A stretch of 64,000 nt of DNA from Ruoffia tabacinasalis (GTDB lineage Bacteria > Bacillota > Bacilli > Lactobacillales > Aerococcaceae): positions 1 to 64,000 of the forward strand of contig NZ_JBHSHQ010000050.1 of NCBI RefSeq assembly GCF_042652985.1, read 5' to 3'. The notes under the pieces were generated by a model that saw nothing but the letters and a program-made list of their open reading frames with translations, was not told the origin of the DNA and did not search any database. Shown piece after piece: positions 42,981 to 51,557 of the stretch. Position 1 is the stretch's first letter. The number at the start of each line of letters is the position of its first letter. The position numbers and the translations under genes were made by a program.

Positions 42981-43436
42981 ATGACTTATGAAATTATAAC
43001 CAAAGAAGAAGAAACTAAAATTAATGACGCTATTTTAAAATTAAAAGAATTTGGCTTAAAAAACACTAAAAAAAGACAAGAAATATTAACGCTCTTTGCG
43101 TGTAATGATCGTTACTTAAGTGCACAAACGGTTCATGAGAAGCTAACTGAAAATTATCCTACGATGAGTTACAACACAACGTACCGTAATGTATATGACT
43201 TTGTCGAAGCTGGTATTCTGGAAGCCACGGAATATAACCAAGAACAACATTTCCGTATGAATTGTTTAGACCACAATCACCATCATCATCATTTCATTTG
43301 CACAAATTGTGGGATGGCGATACCTTTAGAAACATGCCCGATGGATTTAACCAAAATGACGGATGCTTTAAAAGATGTTCAAATTGATACACATCGATTT
43401 GAAATATTTGGTTTATGTCCAACGTGCAAAGTGTAA
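42981..43436 (+). CDS. Fur-family metal regulator (probably Zur-like)
   Basis: The 151-residue regulator has a winged helix (KNTKKRQEILTLF, SAQTVHEKL, SYNTTYRNVYDFVEAGIL) and a C-terminal metal-binding and dimer domain with a run of histidines (DHNHHHHHFIC) and two CxxC pairs (CTNCG and CPTC) for structural zinc. The histidine run and the two CxxC pairs fit Zur or PerR/Fur; Zur is my preferred guess because the PerR-type Asp ligand pattern is not clear. A hairpin terminator follows. Confidence 0.85.
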   Translation: MTYEIITKEEETKINDAILKLKEFGLKNTKKRQEILTLFACNDRYLSAQTVHEKLTENYPTMSYNTTYRNVYDFVEAGILEATEYNQEQHFRMNCLDHNHHHHHFICTNCGMAIPLETCPMDLTKMTDALKDVQIDTHRFEIFGLCPTCKV

Positions 43437-43468
43437 ATACTTAAATTAAATATTTTATCTAATAAACT

Positions 43469-43512
43469 TTTCGATAAATAGGATAAAAATCCTATATTTA
43501 ATCGAATTTTTG
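43469..43512 (+). terminator. Terminator after the Fur-family gene
   Basis: A nested hairpin, TTCGAT plus ATAGGAT pairing with ATCCTAT plus ATCGAA, is followed by TTTTT. Confidence 0.75.
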
Positions 43513-43555
43513 AAAATAAATATACACTTTCTATGAAAAAACTTTCATTAAGACC

Positions 43556-43584
43556 TTGCAAAGACAAGGTTGTTTGATTATAAT
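43556..43584 (+). promoter_or_regulatory. Promoter for rpsU-yqeY
   Basis: TTGCAA (43556-43561), a 17-bp spacer and TATAAT (43579-43584). The -35 sits inside a small inverted repeat, ACCTTG-N6-CAAGGT (about 43553-43570). Confidence 0.75.
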
Positions 43585-43654
43585 ATTACAAGAACTTTAT
43601 TATTTTTCATAAAAAATAGTAAGGTCAGAAAAGCTTGGGAGGAGGGGATTCATA

Positions 43655-43828
43655 ATGTCTAAAACAGTAGTTCGTGATAACGAATCATTAGAAGACGCTC
43701 TTCGTCGCTTTAAGCGAGATGTTTCAAAAACAGGTACTTTAAGAGAAGCACGTAAACGTGAATTTTACGAAAAACCAAGTGTTAAACGTAAGAAAAAATC
43801 GGAAGCAGCTCGTAAAAGAAAATTCTAA
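43655..43828 (+). CDS. rpsU: 30S ribosomal protein S21
   Basis: A 57-residue, very basic small-subunit protein. It begins MSKTVVRDNESLEDALRRF and ends in a Lys/Arg-rich tail (SVKRKKKSEAARKRKF), both typical of S21. GGGAGGAGGGG gives a strong ribosome binding site. It is too short to stand out among long frames but is certain from sequence. yqeY follows 21 nt later, the usual Firmicutes order. Confidence 0.97.
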   Translation: MSKTVVRDNESLEDALRRFKRDVSKTGTLREARKREFYEKPSVKRKKKSEAARKRKF

Positions 43829-43849
43829 ATAACAGATAGGTGAGGCGAA

Positions 43850-44293
43850 ATGTCACTAACTGAACGAATTAATCAAGACGTCAAGCAAGCGATGAAGGCT
43901 AGAGATAAAGAGACTTTAAAAGTATTACGTATGTTGAAGTCGGCATTACAAATGGAGCAATTAGAGCATTCTGAACCTTTAAATGAGGAGCAAGAAATTA
44001 CGATAATTGCTCGCGAATTAAAACAGCGTAAAGATTCTTTAGCTGAATTTGAAAAAGCTGGACGACAAGATTTAGTAGATGAAGTAACCGATGAAATTGT
44101 AGTAGTCGAACGTTACTTACCTAAACAATTATCAGAAGAAGAAATTGAAGTTGAAGTTCGAAAAGTAATGGACGAACTGAATGCAACTTCTAAATCTGAC
44201 TTTGGTAAAGTTATGGGGAAAGCTATGGCCAACCTAAAAGGAAAAGCTGATGGTAACCTTGTAAAAGAAGTTACAAAGAATCTATTAGGTTAA
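43850..44293 (+). CDS. yqeY: GatB/YqeY domain protein
   Basis: The 147-residue YqeY protein resembles the tRNA-binding tail domain of GatB (RINQDVKQAMKARDKETLKVLRMLKSAL, then YLPKQLSEEEI and FGKVMGKAMANLKGKADG). It may bind tRNA; its exact role is unknown. It is coupled to rpsU, and a short terminator follows. Confidence 0.92.
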   Translation: MSLTERINQDVKQAMKARDKETLKVLRMLKSALQMEQLEHSEPLNEEQEITIIARELKQRKDSLAEFEKAGRQDLVDEVTDEIVVVERYLPKQLSEEEIEVEVRKVMDELNATSKSDFGKVMGKAMANLKGKADGNLVKEVTKNLLG

Positions 44294-44306
44294 TCTTTTT
44301 AAACAC

Positions 44307-44332
44307 CCGAAAGGGTGTTTTTATTTTTATAC
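44307..44332 (+). terminator. Terminator after rpsU-yqeY
   Basis: AAACACCC-GAAA-GGGTGTTT with a stable GAAA tetraloop, followed by TTATTTTT. Confidence 0.85.
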
Positions 44333-44334
44333 AA

Positions 44335-44372
44335 AAAGCTGCGAGTAAGAGAAATCTCACTCGCAGCTTTAT
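44335..44372 (-). terminator. Terminator after the phosphoesterase gene
   Basis: AAAGCTGCGAGT pairs with ACTCGCAGCTTT. On the minus strand it is followed by TTTTGTAT. Confidence 0.8.
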
Positions 44373-44389
44373 TTATCTAGTATAGAAAA

Positions 44390-46297
44390 TTATTTAGTAA
44401 TTTCATAAGAATGAACAAGTGTTGTTTCACGGTTATCTAAATCTTCACCAACCACTTGATATAATTCATAAGTGACAGTATCTGAAGTCACGTCTACAAC
44501 AGAGTAGTATTGGAAGTTTGATTCACGGGCATTTGAATGACCTTCTGCATAGAATGACGAAACGAATGGTTGTTCTTCTGTTAATAATAACTCGCGGAAG
44601 CTATTAATGTTTTCTTCAGTTAATTCATGACCGAATAAGTCTTCGTATGTTTCATGAATATCTTCGTTTTCTAAGATCCAATCAAAACTTTCAAGTTTAT
44701 AAATCGTGTTATAAGTCTTAGTTCCTGCTGTACTTGGAATAAAGAAGACCGTTCCTTCAGGATTATTGAACGTTGTCACGTCCTCATTCGTTTCACCGGC
44801 AGTGGCTACTTCTGCATTCCCGAATGCTTCAGCATTATGAGTTAGTGCATGCGTCACAGTTAAGTTGTGATCGTGTCCATTAAAGACTAAATCAACATCA
44901 TACTCATCTAGTAAAGCCATTAAATCATCACGAATTAATTGGACACTTTCATCTTCTAATGAATGATAAGATGAAGAGAATAGAGGGCGGTGATAGCTGA
45001 CAAATACCCAGTCAATGTCTCCATTGTCCTTAGCTTCTTGAGCTTTTTGTAACTCTTCCTCAAACCACTCCATTTGGTTATCTAAGATTGCTGGTGCTTC
45101 ATCTTCGTCTGATTCATTTGCTTGTTCAGTGTTTAAGTTAATGAATTGTACACCGTTATAACGAGTTGAGTAAGCTGCACCTGAATCCATGCCTTCAACG
45201 GCATTGTCGGTATTAATATGATCTAAGAAGTTATCATTATCATGGTTACCGGTGATAAACATATGTGGCATTTCATTATTTAATGGTAATAATGCATCTA
45301 AAGTTAAGTCCCATTCTGTATCGTTCCAGTCATCATTAACCACATCACCTGTATGTAGAGCAAATTTTGCATCTTCTGCATTAGGGTTTTCTAACATTGA
45401 TTGAATCGTAGAATTTGAATAATCAGCTTCTGAACGTTGGTTTTCTGATGAGAAAGCATTTTGAGTGTCAGTATAGTGAATGAATGAGAAATCTTCATTT
45501 GATTCGCTTGCTGTTGTAAATGTCGCTTCTTCAGATAATTCACCGTCTTTATTTCCAACTGCGTAGTGATATACAGTATTTGGATTTAATTCAGTCGCAG
45601 TCGCTTTATAGGCTGTTTCAGTAAAGCTAGGGTAAGGTAAACCTAAAGAATAATTATCAAACCCTTTGTCTAACCATAATAGGTTGTCATTTGAGAATAC
45701 TTCATCAGTATAGTATCCAATAACTTGATCTGGATTTTCAGCTGCAATCCATGGGTCATCATCGTCTGTCATTGGCTCATCTTCTTCCTCATCCCACATA
45801 ATAGCATAAACGTAATGCCCGTCTTCTGTCATTTGGTTATAGAAAGCATCATCAATTTCAATGATTTCAGGATCTACTTTAGCAGCGTCATCCATCGATT
45901 GCCCATCTTCCCAAATGTATAACTTAGCGTTCTCATCTGCATCCGTTGTGTGCCATTGGAAATGCATTGATGTCGAAGGATCATCTGTTAAGTTTGTTGT
46001 AATTCTGTTTGGTGTATTATTCACAGGCGCCTCAGGATTGGCTGGATTTTCTTGAGTGCCTTCTGCAGTTTCTCCACCAATCGTTACTGTCGTAATATTA
46101 CCCTCATCGTCAAATTCAATGCCGTCTTCTGCCGTAATTGCTTCTTCAGAATATGCCTCATCATTCGCACGTTCCTCATTAGCGATATGTGTATTTTCAG
46201 TGATTGAACCTGTGGTTGTTTCTTGTGCGTGAACATTAAATCCAACGCTTGATAACATAGTCGTTGCCAGTAAGGCAGATAAGACCATTTTTTTCAA
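44390..46297 (-). CDS. Secreted purple-acid-phosphatase-like metallophosphoesterase
   Basis: An exported phosphatase or phosphodiesterase. The 635-residue product (from a TTG at 46297) has a signal peptide ending in VHA-QE, an acidic linker, an N-terminal fibronectin-like domain of purple acid phosphatases (TNLTDDPSTSMHFQW), then a calcineurin-type domain: HYTDTQ, HTGDVVND, TGNHDND, YHRPLF and NGHDHN. There is no sorting signal, so it is probably released. The true start is doubtful. The AAGGAG site (complement of 46314-46319) is 16 nt from the TTG but exactly 7 nt from an in-frame ATA at 46306, which would give M-K-S-L-K-K as n-region; an ATG at 46312 is followed at once by TAA. A Pho box lies upstream. 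Confidence 0.9.
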   Translation of the reverse strand: MKKMVLSALLATTMLSSVGFNVHAQETTTGSITENTHIANEERANDEAYSEEAITAEDGIEFDDEGNITTVTIGGETAEGTQENPANPEAPVNNTPNRITTNLTDDPSTSMHFQWHTTDADENAKLYIWEDGQSMDDAAKVDPEIIEIDDAFYNQMTEDGHYVYAIMWDEEEDEPMTDDDDPWIAAENPDQVIGYYTDEVFSNDNLLWLDKGFDNYSLGLPYPSFTETAYKATATELNPNTVYHYAVGNKDGELSEEATFTTASESNEDFSFIHYTDTQNAFSSENQRSEADYSNSTIQSMLENPNAEDAKFALHTGDVVNDDWNDTEWDLTLDALLPLNNEMPHMFITGNHDNDNFLDHINTDNAVEGMDSGAAYSTRYNGVQFINLNTEQANESDEDEAPAILDNQMEWFEEELQKAQEAKDNGDIDWVFVSYHRPLFSSSYHSLEDESVQLIRDDLMALLDEYDVDLVFNGHDHNLTVTHALTHNAEAFGNAEVATAGETNEDVTTFNNPEGTVFFIPSTAGTKTYNTIYKLESFDWILENEDIHETYEDLFGHELTEENINSFRELLLTEEQPFVSSFYAEGHSNARESNFQYYSVVDVTSDTVTYELYQVVGEDLDNRETTLVHSYEITK

Positions 46298-46348
46298 AGA
46301 TTTTATTTACATTCTCCTTCTACAATATTTTTGTTATTTCCATCACTA

Positions 46349-46402
46349 ACTATACGATAGAAGTGTAAATTTCCTGTAAATATTGTGTAAATTAGATGTA
46401 AA
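46349..46402 (-). promoter_or_regulatory. Pho box (PhoP-type) and -10 of the phosphoesterase gene
   Basis: Read on the minus strand, TTTACA occurs four times with a period of exactly 11 bp (complements of 46397-46402, 46386-46391, 46375-46380 and 46364-46369). It is followed 9 bp later by TATAGT (complement of 46349-46354). This matches the PhoP box of Bacillus (TTHACA direct repeats every 11 bp, four copies for two dimers) just upstream of a -10 that lacks a proper -35. The gene it serves encodes a secreted phosphatase, as expected for a phosphate-starvation gene. Confidence 0.82.
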
Positions 46403-46453
46403 GATGAAAAAAATGAAGTAACTTTGCTCTACCATGCAATGTTTAAAGGATTT

Positions 46454-46462
46454 TGTTATAAT
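46454..46462 (+). promoter_or_regulatory. Extended -10 for the phoH operon
   Basis: TGTTATAAT lies about 80 nt before the phoH start. No convincing -35 is visible. Confidence 0.45.
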
Positions 46463-46541
46463 TAGGTACTAAAGTTCATTTTTTTATGTATTTATGGTAA
46501 TCTTATTTTAATTAAAGACAATGATAAAAGGAGCGTATTAT

Positions 46542-47501
46542 TTGAGCGGAGCAGATGCATTTTCACAACAAGTTATTGTATCAAACCAAGATTGGTTATT
46601 AGCGATACTAGGAACACATGATAAGTATGTTCGATTACTCGAAGAGAACTTTGATATTCAGGTAAGTAATCGTGGCGAAGTCATAACAATATCAGGAAAA
46701 GAAGAAGATGTTGAGATGACACGAGCAATCATGTTGAATTTAGTTGAGCTTTTAGAAAGAGGGATTACCCCTCGAACGATGGATATCATTACTGCTGTTA
46801 AGATGGCAAAAAATGGAACCATTGAATATTTCATTAACCTATTTGAAGAAGTCATCGGTCGAGCATATGACGGAACAGCGATTCGTGCGAAAAATTTTGG
46901 ACAATTACAATATGTCAAAGCAGTTGAAACTCACGATGTGGTGTTTGGAATTGGTCCTGCAGGTACAGGGAAGACCTTCTTAGCTGTTGTTTTAGCAGTT
47001 CAAGCTATGAGAGAAGGCCGTGTTAAGAAAATCATCTTAACTCGTCCTGCCGTAGAAGCCGGAGAGAGCCTTGGATTTTTACCAGGCGACTTGAAAGAAA
47101 AAGTAGATCCATATCTGAGACCTGTTTACGATGCACTTTATGCTATTTTTGGGATGGAACATACAAATCGTTTGATGGAAAGAGGTATTATTGAAATTGC
47201 GCCTTTAGCATATATGCGTGGTCGTACATTAGATGACGCTTTTGTTATCTTAGATGAAGCTCAAAATACAACCATTGCACAAATGAAGATGTTCTTAACA
47301 CGACTTGGCTTTGGTTCTAAGATGATTATTAACGGTGACCAAACTCAAATTGACTTACCGAAAGGTGTTAAATCTGGCTTGATCGATGCCGAGAGAAAAT
47401 TAAATAAAATAAATAAAATTAAATTTAATTACTTTGATGAATTTGATGTTGTACGTCATCCAGTTGTAGCGGATATTATTAGAGCTTATTCTGAGGATTA
47501 A
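46542..47501 (+). CDS. phoH: PhoH-like ATPase
   Basis: A cytosolic P-loop ATPase of the PhoH/YbeZ family, linked to RNA metabolism and usually next to ybeY. The start is set at the TTG at 46542 because AAGGAG ends 8 nt before it; an upstream ATG at 46521 would place that site inside the gene. The 319-residue product has an N-terminal KH-like part, a Walker A GPAGTGKT at 138-145, LTRPAVEAGE, and a Walker B FVILDEAQN. It heads an operon with pgpH, ybeY, dgkA, era and recO. Confidence 0.93.
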   Translation: MSGADAFSQQVIVSNQDWLLAILGTHDKYVRLLEENFDIQVSNRGEVITISGKEEDVEMTRAIMLNLVELLERGITPRTMDIITAVKMAKNGTIEYFINLFEEVIGRAYDGTAIRAKNFGQLQYVKAVETHDVVFGIGPAGTGKTFLAVVLAVQAMREGRVKKIILTRPAVEAGESLGFLPGDLKEKVDPYLRPVYDALYAIFGMEHTNRLMERGIIEIAPLAYMRGRTLDDAFVILDEAQNTTIAQMKMFLTRLGFGSKMIINGDQTQIDLPKGVKSGLIDAERKLNKINKIKFNYFDEFDVVRHPVVADIIRAYSED

Positions 47502-47523
47502 TTTTTATATAGGGGGGAGAAAA

Positions 47524-49746
47524 ATGAACCAGCAACTACGGAAACTACAGACGTTATTAGGCACATTATTCATCCCTCTAATTATTTTGCTTATGTCTGT
47601 GTTGATATTTTTCATAGGTTTTACTGATGTGCAACCTGAACAATATAACTTTCGGATCAACCAAGTAGCGGAGGAAACGGTTCAAGCACCTGTAACAATA
47701 GAAGATACTGAACAGACTGAGATAAATAGGGAACGTGCACGCTCAAGCGTGCCAGACGCATATGTATTTCAGCCTGCTATTCTTGAACAACAAGTGGAGC
47801 AGGCTGAAGAGTTTTTTAATTTAATTTATTCTATTAGAGTGAATGAATACTCAACCGTCGACATTAATGAGATGCTTGAAGATTCTGTATTAAGTAATCT
47901 GATGGATATCACTTCGATTGATAGTCAACGAACTGAGACACAATCCGTTCCGTTTGGACAATTAGAAGATACTGAACAGCTTGTAGTTTATAATCAAGCG
48001 GTCTTAGCGAGTGAGGGTGATTCGGTCAGAGAATTAGATGATTCGCTATCAGTGGACTCAATTACTACGCTATTAACAGTGAATAATGAAGCATTGAATC
48101 AATTGCAACAGCAAATTAATGATTTACTTGCGAGTGTTTTAAGTAGTGAAATTGAATCGACTGATTTAAATCAAATTTTATCAGATGTGAATCAGTACAT
48201 TAGAGAATTGGATATTGACTCTGAAAGTAAGGGAATTATCAGCGAATTAATGCAGGAATTGGTTGTACCAACAGTTGTCTTTAGTGAAAGCGAGACAGAA
48301 AAGCGTCGTGAAGAAGCTGAGAATGCTGTTCAACCGAGCTATATCTTACAGGGGCAAATTATCGTCCAAGAAGGACACATTATTAACCAAACAACCTATA
48401 GACAATTAGATTTATTAGGTTATTTAGATCAAGAGTCGAATAATGATTTATTAATTGCTTTTGCTGCAGTCATTATCATTCATGCAATCGCACTTGTTTA
48501 CTATGTTGTTAAAGAGAAAGAAAAAGCGTTATTGGACATTGAATTAGGTACACAAATATTGGGCTATGGCTTACTCTTTACAGTAAGTTTCCTTGTCTTG
48601 AGAGTGTTGCATATATTGCAATTGAATGGGATTGATTATGCCATGTTATTTCTGCCAATCTATGTGATCCCAATGTTGTTAAGACCAAGAACTAATATAA
48701 GATTAACCTTATTCTTTATGGGCTTTTTCAATTTATTGGCGTTATTTATATCACATGATGGCGATAGTATGACTGTGACCTTTATGATTACGATCTTTTA
48801 TTTCTTTAGTTCATTGATTTCATTAAGTTATCAATTATTAGTGAAGAATAAAAATTCATTAAGATACGGTTTCTTATATGCATTAGCTTTGCATGCCGTT
48901 TTTGCGATACCGATTGTGTTGATGACGAACGTTACATTAGTATCTGAAACTTCAGTCGTTATATTATCGTTTATTTTATTTAATTTACTGATTGCATTTG
49001 GCATTTATTTCTTTATTGAACCATATTGGCATAAACTGTTAAGCAGCAAAGCACCATTAACATTAAATCAACTAGCGAATTTAACTCATCCGCTACTGAA
49101 AAGTATTGTGGAGAAAGCTCCAGGTTCATATCATCATAGTATGATGGTAGCGAATATTGCAGCGAATGCTGCGGATGCTATCGGATCAGATTCATCGTTA
49201 GTAAGAATTGCATCGTATTATCATGATATTGGAAAGGTAAATCATCCATTGTTTTTTGTTGAGAATTTATCTGAAGGAATGGAGTCACCACATTCAATGG
49301 TGACGGCTGAAGAGAGTGCCGCCATTATTATTGGGCATGTCACTGAAGGTGAAAAGATTTTACGAGAATATGATATGCCAGAAAGTGTAATAGATATTTG
49401 TATGCAGCATCACGGAACTACTTTAGTAAGGTATTTTTATCATCAAGCGAAACAAGCTGACAATCATGTGGACGAGGAAAAGTTCCGTTATCCTGGACCT
49501 AAACCTCAAAGCAAAGAAGCGATGATTATTATGATTGCTGATTCAGTTGAAGCTGCTTCTAGAACAATTAAAGAACATACGCAAACGGCTTTTGAAAACT
49601 TAGTTGATAATATTATTAATGGAAAATTGGCTGAAGGCCAATTTGAAGAGTGCCATATGACAGTCGCAGAATTAGAAAAAGTTAAAAAATCAATTGTACA
49701 TACAATAGCAAGTACATTTCATACTCGTGTTGAGTATCCAGATTAA
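47524..49746 (+). CDS. pgpH: Cyclic-di-AMP phosphodiesterase PgpH (7TMR-HD)
   Basis: A membrane HD-domain enzyme that degrades c-di-AMP. The 740-residue product has an N-terminal TM, a large extracytoplasmic 7TMR-HDED domain (about 40-310), seven TM segments (about 315-500) and a cytoplasmic HD domain with SYYHDIGK near residues 563-570, HSMMVAN and MQHHGT. Key His and Asp residues are intact. It lies 22 nt after phoH, which is its usual neighbour. Confidence 0.93.
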   Translation: MNQQLRKLQTLLGTLFIPLIILLMSVLIFFIGFTDVQPEQYNFRINQVAEETVQAPVTIEDTEQTEINRERARSSVPDAYVFQPAILEQQVEQAEEFFNLIYSIRVNEYSTVDINEMLEDSVLSNLMDITSIDSQRTETQSVPFGQLEDTEQLVVYNQAVLASEGDSVRELDDSLSVDSITTLLTVNNEALNQLQQQINDLLASVLSSEIESTDLNQILSDVNQYIRELDIDSESKGIISELMQELVVPTVVFSESETEKRREEAENAVQPSYILQGQIIVQEGHIINQTTYRQLDLLGYLDQESNNDLLIAFAAVIIIHAIALVYYVVKEKEKALLDIELGTQILGYGLLFTVSFLVLRVLHILQLNGIDYAMLFLPIYVIPMLLRPRTNIRLTLFFMGFFNLLALFISHDGDSMTVTFMITIFYFFSSLISLSYQLLVKNKNSLRYGFLYALALHAVFAIPIVLMTNVTLVSETSVVILSFILFNLLIAFGIYFFIEPYWHKLLSSKAPLTLNQLANLTHPLLKSIVEKAPGSYHHSMMVANIAANAADAIGSDSSLVRIASYYHDIGKVNHPLFFVENLSEGMESPHSMVTAEESAAIIIGHVTEGEKILREYDMPESVIDICMQHHGTTLVRYFYHQAKQADNHVDEEKFRYPGPKPQSKEAMIIMIADSVEAASRTIKEHTQTAFENLVDNIINGKLAEGQFEECHMTVAELEKVKKSIVHTIASTFHTRVEYPD

Positions 49747-49763
49747 ATAACGGAGGACAACTT

Positions 49764-50261
49764 ATGATTATAGATTTAATAGATGAAGATGGGTTACTAA
49801 CTGAAGAACATACAGAAATGTTAAACCATATTATTACTCAAACAGCTCATAAACTTGGATTAGGTGAGGGAATCGAAGTCGATATTTCTATCGTTTCTAA
49901 TGATATTATTCATGAATTGAATAAAGAATACCGTGGTATCGATCGACCAACAGATGTGTTAAGTTTTGCCTTAGAGGAAGACATAGAAGAGGCACCAAAC
50001 TTCAACTTCGATTCATTTTCTAATATCGAAGGTGGCGGTGATGTGTCCAAACACTTAGGAGATATTATTATTTCTTTTGAAAAAACCGTTGAACAGGCTG
50101 AAGATTATGGACATTCAGTCGAAAGAGAATTAGCATTCTTAGCTGTCCATGGCTTCTTACATTTGAATGGATATGACCATCAAACCGAAGCTGACGAAAA
50201 AGAAATGTTCTCGTTACAAGAAGAGGTGCTAGAAGAAAATGGCTTTTCACGAGGGCAATAA
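49764..50261 (+). CDS. ybeY: Endoribonuclease YbeY (rRNA maturation factor)
   Basis: A single-strand endoribonuclease needed for 16S rRNA 3' maturation and ribosome quality control. The 165-residue product has RPTDVLSFAL and the zinc motif HGFLHLNGYDH (about 129-139). A Gly/Ser-rich stretch before DIIIS is slightly longer than in many homologues. It overlaps dgkA by 23 nt, and GGAGG lies before its ATG. Confidence 0.95.
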   Translation: MIIDLIDEDGLLTEEHTEMLNHIITQTAHKLGLGEGIEVDISIVSNDIIHELNKEYRGIDRPTDVLSFALEEDIEEAPNFNFDSFSNIEGGGDVSKHLGDIIISFEKTVEQAEDYGHSVERELAFLAVHGFLHLNGYDHQTEADEKEMFSLQEEVLEENGFSRGQ

Positions 50262-50625
50262 TAAATTTACGAAGTCTGTCTATCATGCAGTCCAAGGGAT
50301 TATGGAGACAGTAAAAGTCGAAAGAAATATTAAAATCCATATGATTATTACAGCTCTAGTTATCATTGCAGGCTTTCTATTCAAGATTAATTTAGTTGAG
50401 TGGTTGAGTATCGTTATTTGCATTGGCTTAGTCATCGGTATGGAATTATTGAATACTTCCATCGAACATACAGTTGATTTAGCGTGTCAAAAGGAGTACC
50501 ATCAACTAGCGAAAAAAGCAAAAGATGCATCCGCTGGCGCAGTATTAGTAGTTGCTACCATGTCGGTTGTTATTGGAATGATTATATTTATACCAAAAAT
50601 TTGGAAGTTAATATTTATTAATTAA
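50239..50625 (+). CDS. dgkA: Undecaprenol/diacylglycerol kinase (DgkA family)
   Basis: A small trimeric membrane kinase. In Gram-positive bacteria it phosphorylates undecaprenol to feed the lipid carrier of wall synthesis. The 128-residue product has three TM segments and the family motifs ERNIKIH, GMELLNTSIEHTVDL and AKDASAGAVL. It starts inside ybeY (23-nt overlap) and is followed by era. Confidence 0.93.
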   Translation: MAFHEGNNKFTKSVYHAVQGIMETVKVERNIKIHMIITALVIIAGFLFKINLVEWLSIVICIGLVIGMELLNTSIEHTVDLACQKEYHQLAKKAKDASAGAVLVVATMSVVIGMIIFIPKIWKLIFIN

Positions 50626-50634
50626 GGAGTGTTT

Positions 50635-51540
50635 ATGAAAAATAACAAATTTAAATCAGGTTTTATTACCATTATTGGTAGACCAAATGTAGGGAAATCA
50701 ACTTTATTAAACCGTTTTGTCGGACAAAAAGTAGCAATTATGTCTGATAAAGCGCAAACAACACGTAATCGAATTCAAGGGGTTGTGACTGATGAAGAAA
50801 GCCAAATTGTCTTCATAGATACACCGGGAATTCATAAACCAAAACATGCGTTAGGTGACTTTATGTTGAATGCAGCATACAGCGCACTTAAAGGTGTTGA
50901 TGGCATCTTAGTAGTTGTGAATGCCTCCGAAAAAATCGGACCTGGGGACCGCTTGGTGATTGAACGCGTGAAACAAGCGAACATTCCTGTGTTCTTAGTT
51001 ATTAATAAGATTGATCTAGTAACACCAGACGAATTATTACCAATCATTGACTCGTACCGTCAAGAACATGATTTTGATGAAATCTACCCAATCAGTGCCA
51101 CAGAAGGTAATAATGTTGATGCGCTAGTTAAAGGAATTAAAGAAATTATTCCAGAAGGACCTCAATATTATCCAGCTGACCAAGTGATGGATCACCCAGA
51201 ATACTTTATAGTCGCTGAATTTATTCGTGAGAAAATATTAGAATTAACGCGCGAAGAAATTCCGCATTCGGTTGCGGTTCAAGTTGAGAGTATGAGACGT
51301 AACGAAGATGATAAGATTGAGATTCAAGCAGCTATTATTGTAGAACGCAGTTCTCAAAAAGGAATTATTATCGGAGCCCAAGGATCAATGATTAAAAAAA
51401 TTGGTCAACGCGCTCGTCGAGATATTGAAATTCTATTAGGAGATAAAGTTTATCTTGATTTATGGGTGAAAGTTCAAAAGAATTGGCGCGATCGTCGTAC
51501 TCAATTGAATGACTTTGGTTATCAACCAGATAATTATTAA
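50635..51540 (+). CDS. era: GTPase Era
   Basis: It binds the 3' end of 16S rRNA and helps 30S assembly. The 301-residue product starts at the ATG at 50635 (AAGGAG 5 nt upstream; a GTG 6 nt earlier overlaps that site). It has G1 GRPNVGKS at 15-22, G3 DTPG, G4 NKID and a C-terminal KH domain with GAQGSMIKKIGQRAR. It is in its usual place between dgkA and recO. Confidence 0.97.
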   Translation: MKNNKFKSGFITIIGRPNVGKSTLLNRFVGQKVAIMSDKAQTTRNRIQGVVTDEESQIVFIDTPGIHKPKHALGDFMLNAAYSALKGVDGILVVVNASEKIGPGDRLVIERVKQANIPVFLVINKIDLVTPDELLPIIDSYRQEHDFDEIYPISATEGNNVDALVKGIKEIIPEGPQYYPADQVMDHPEYFIVAEFIREKILELTREEIPHSVAVQVESMRRNEDDKIEIQAAIIVERSSQKGIIIGAQGSMIKKIGQRARRDIEILLGDKVYLDLWVKVQKNWRDRRTQLNDFGYQPDNY

Positions 51541-51557
51541 ATGACAGAGGTGATTAG

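Noticed and set aside
43241..43300. Histidine run in the Fur-family protein as a sequence artefact or tag.
   Set aside because: DHNHHHHH followed by FICTNCG is the normal metal-site context of Fur/Zur proteins, which often carry such runs.
49980..50060. Gly-rich insertion in YbeY as a damaged active site.
   Set aside because: It lies before the conserved DIIIS strand, and the zinc motif HGFLHLNGYDH is intact.
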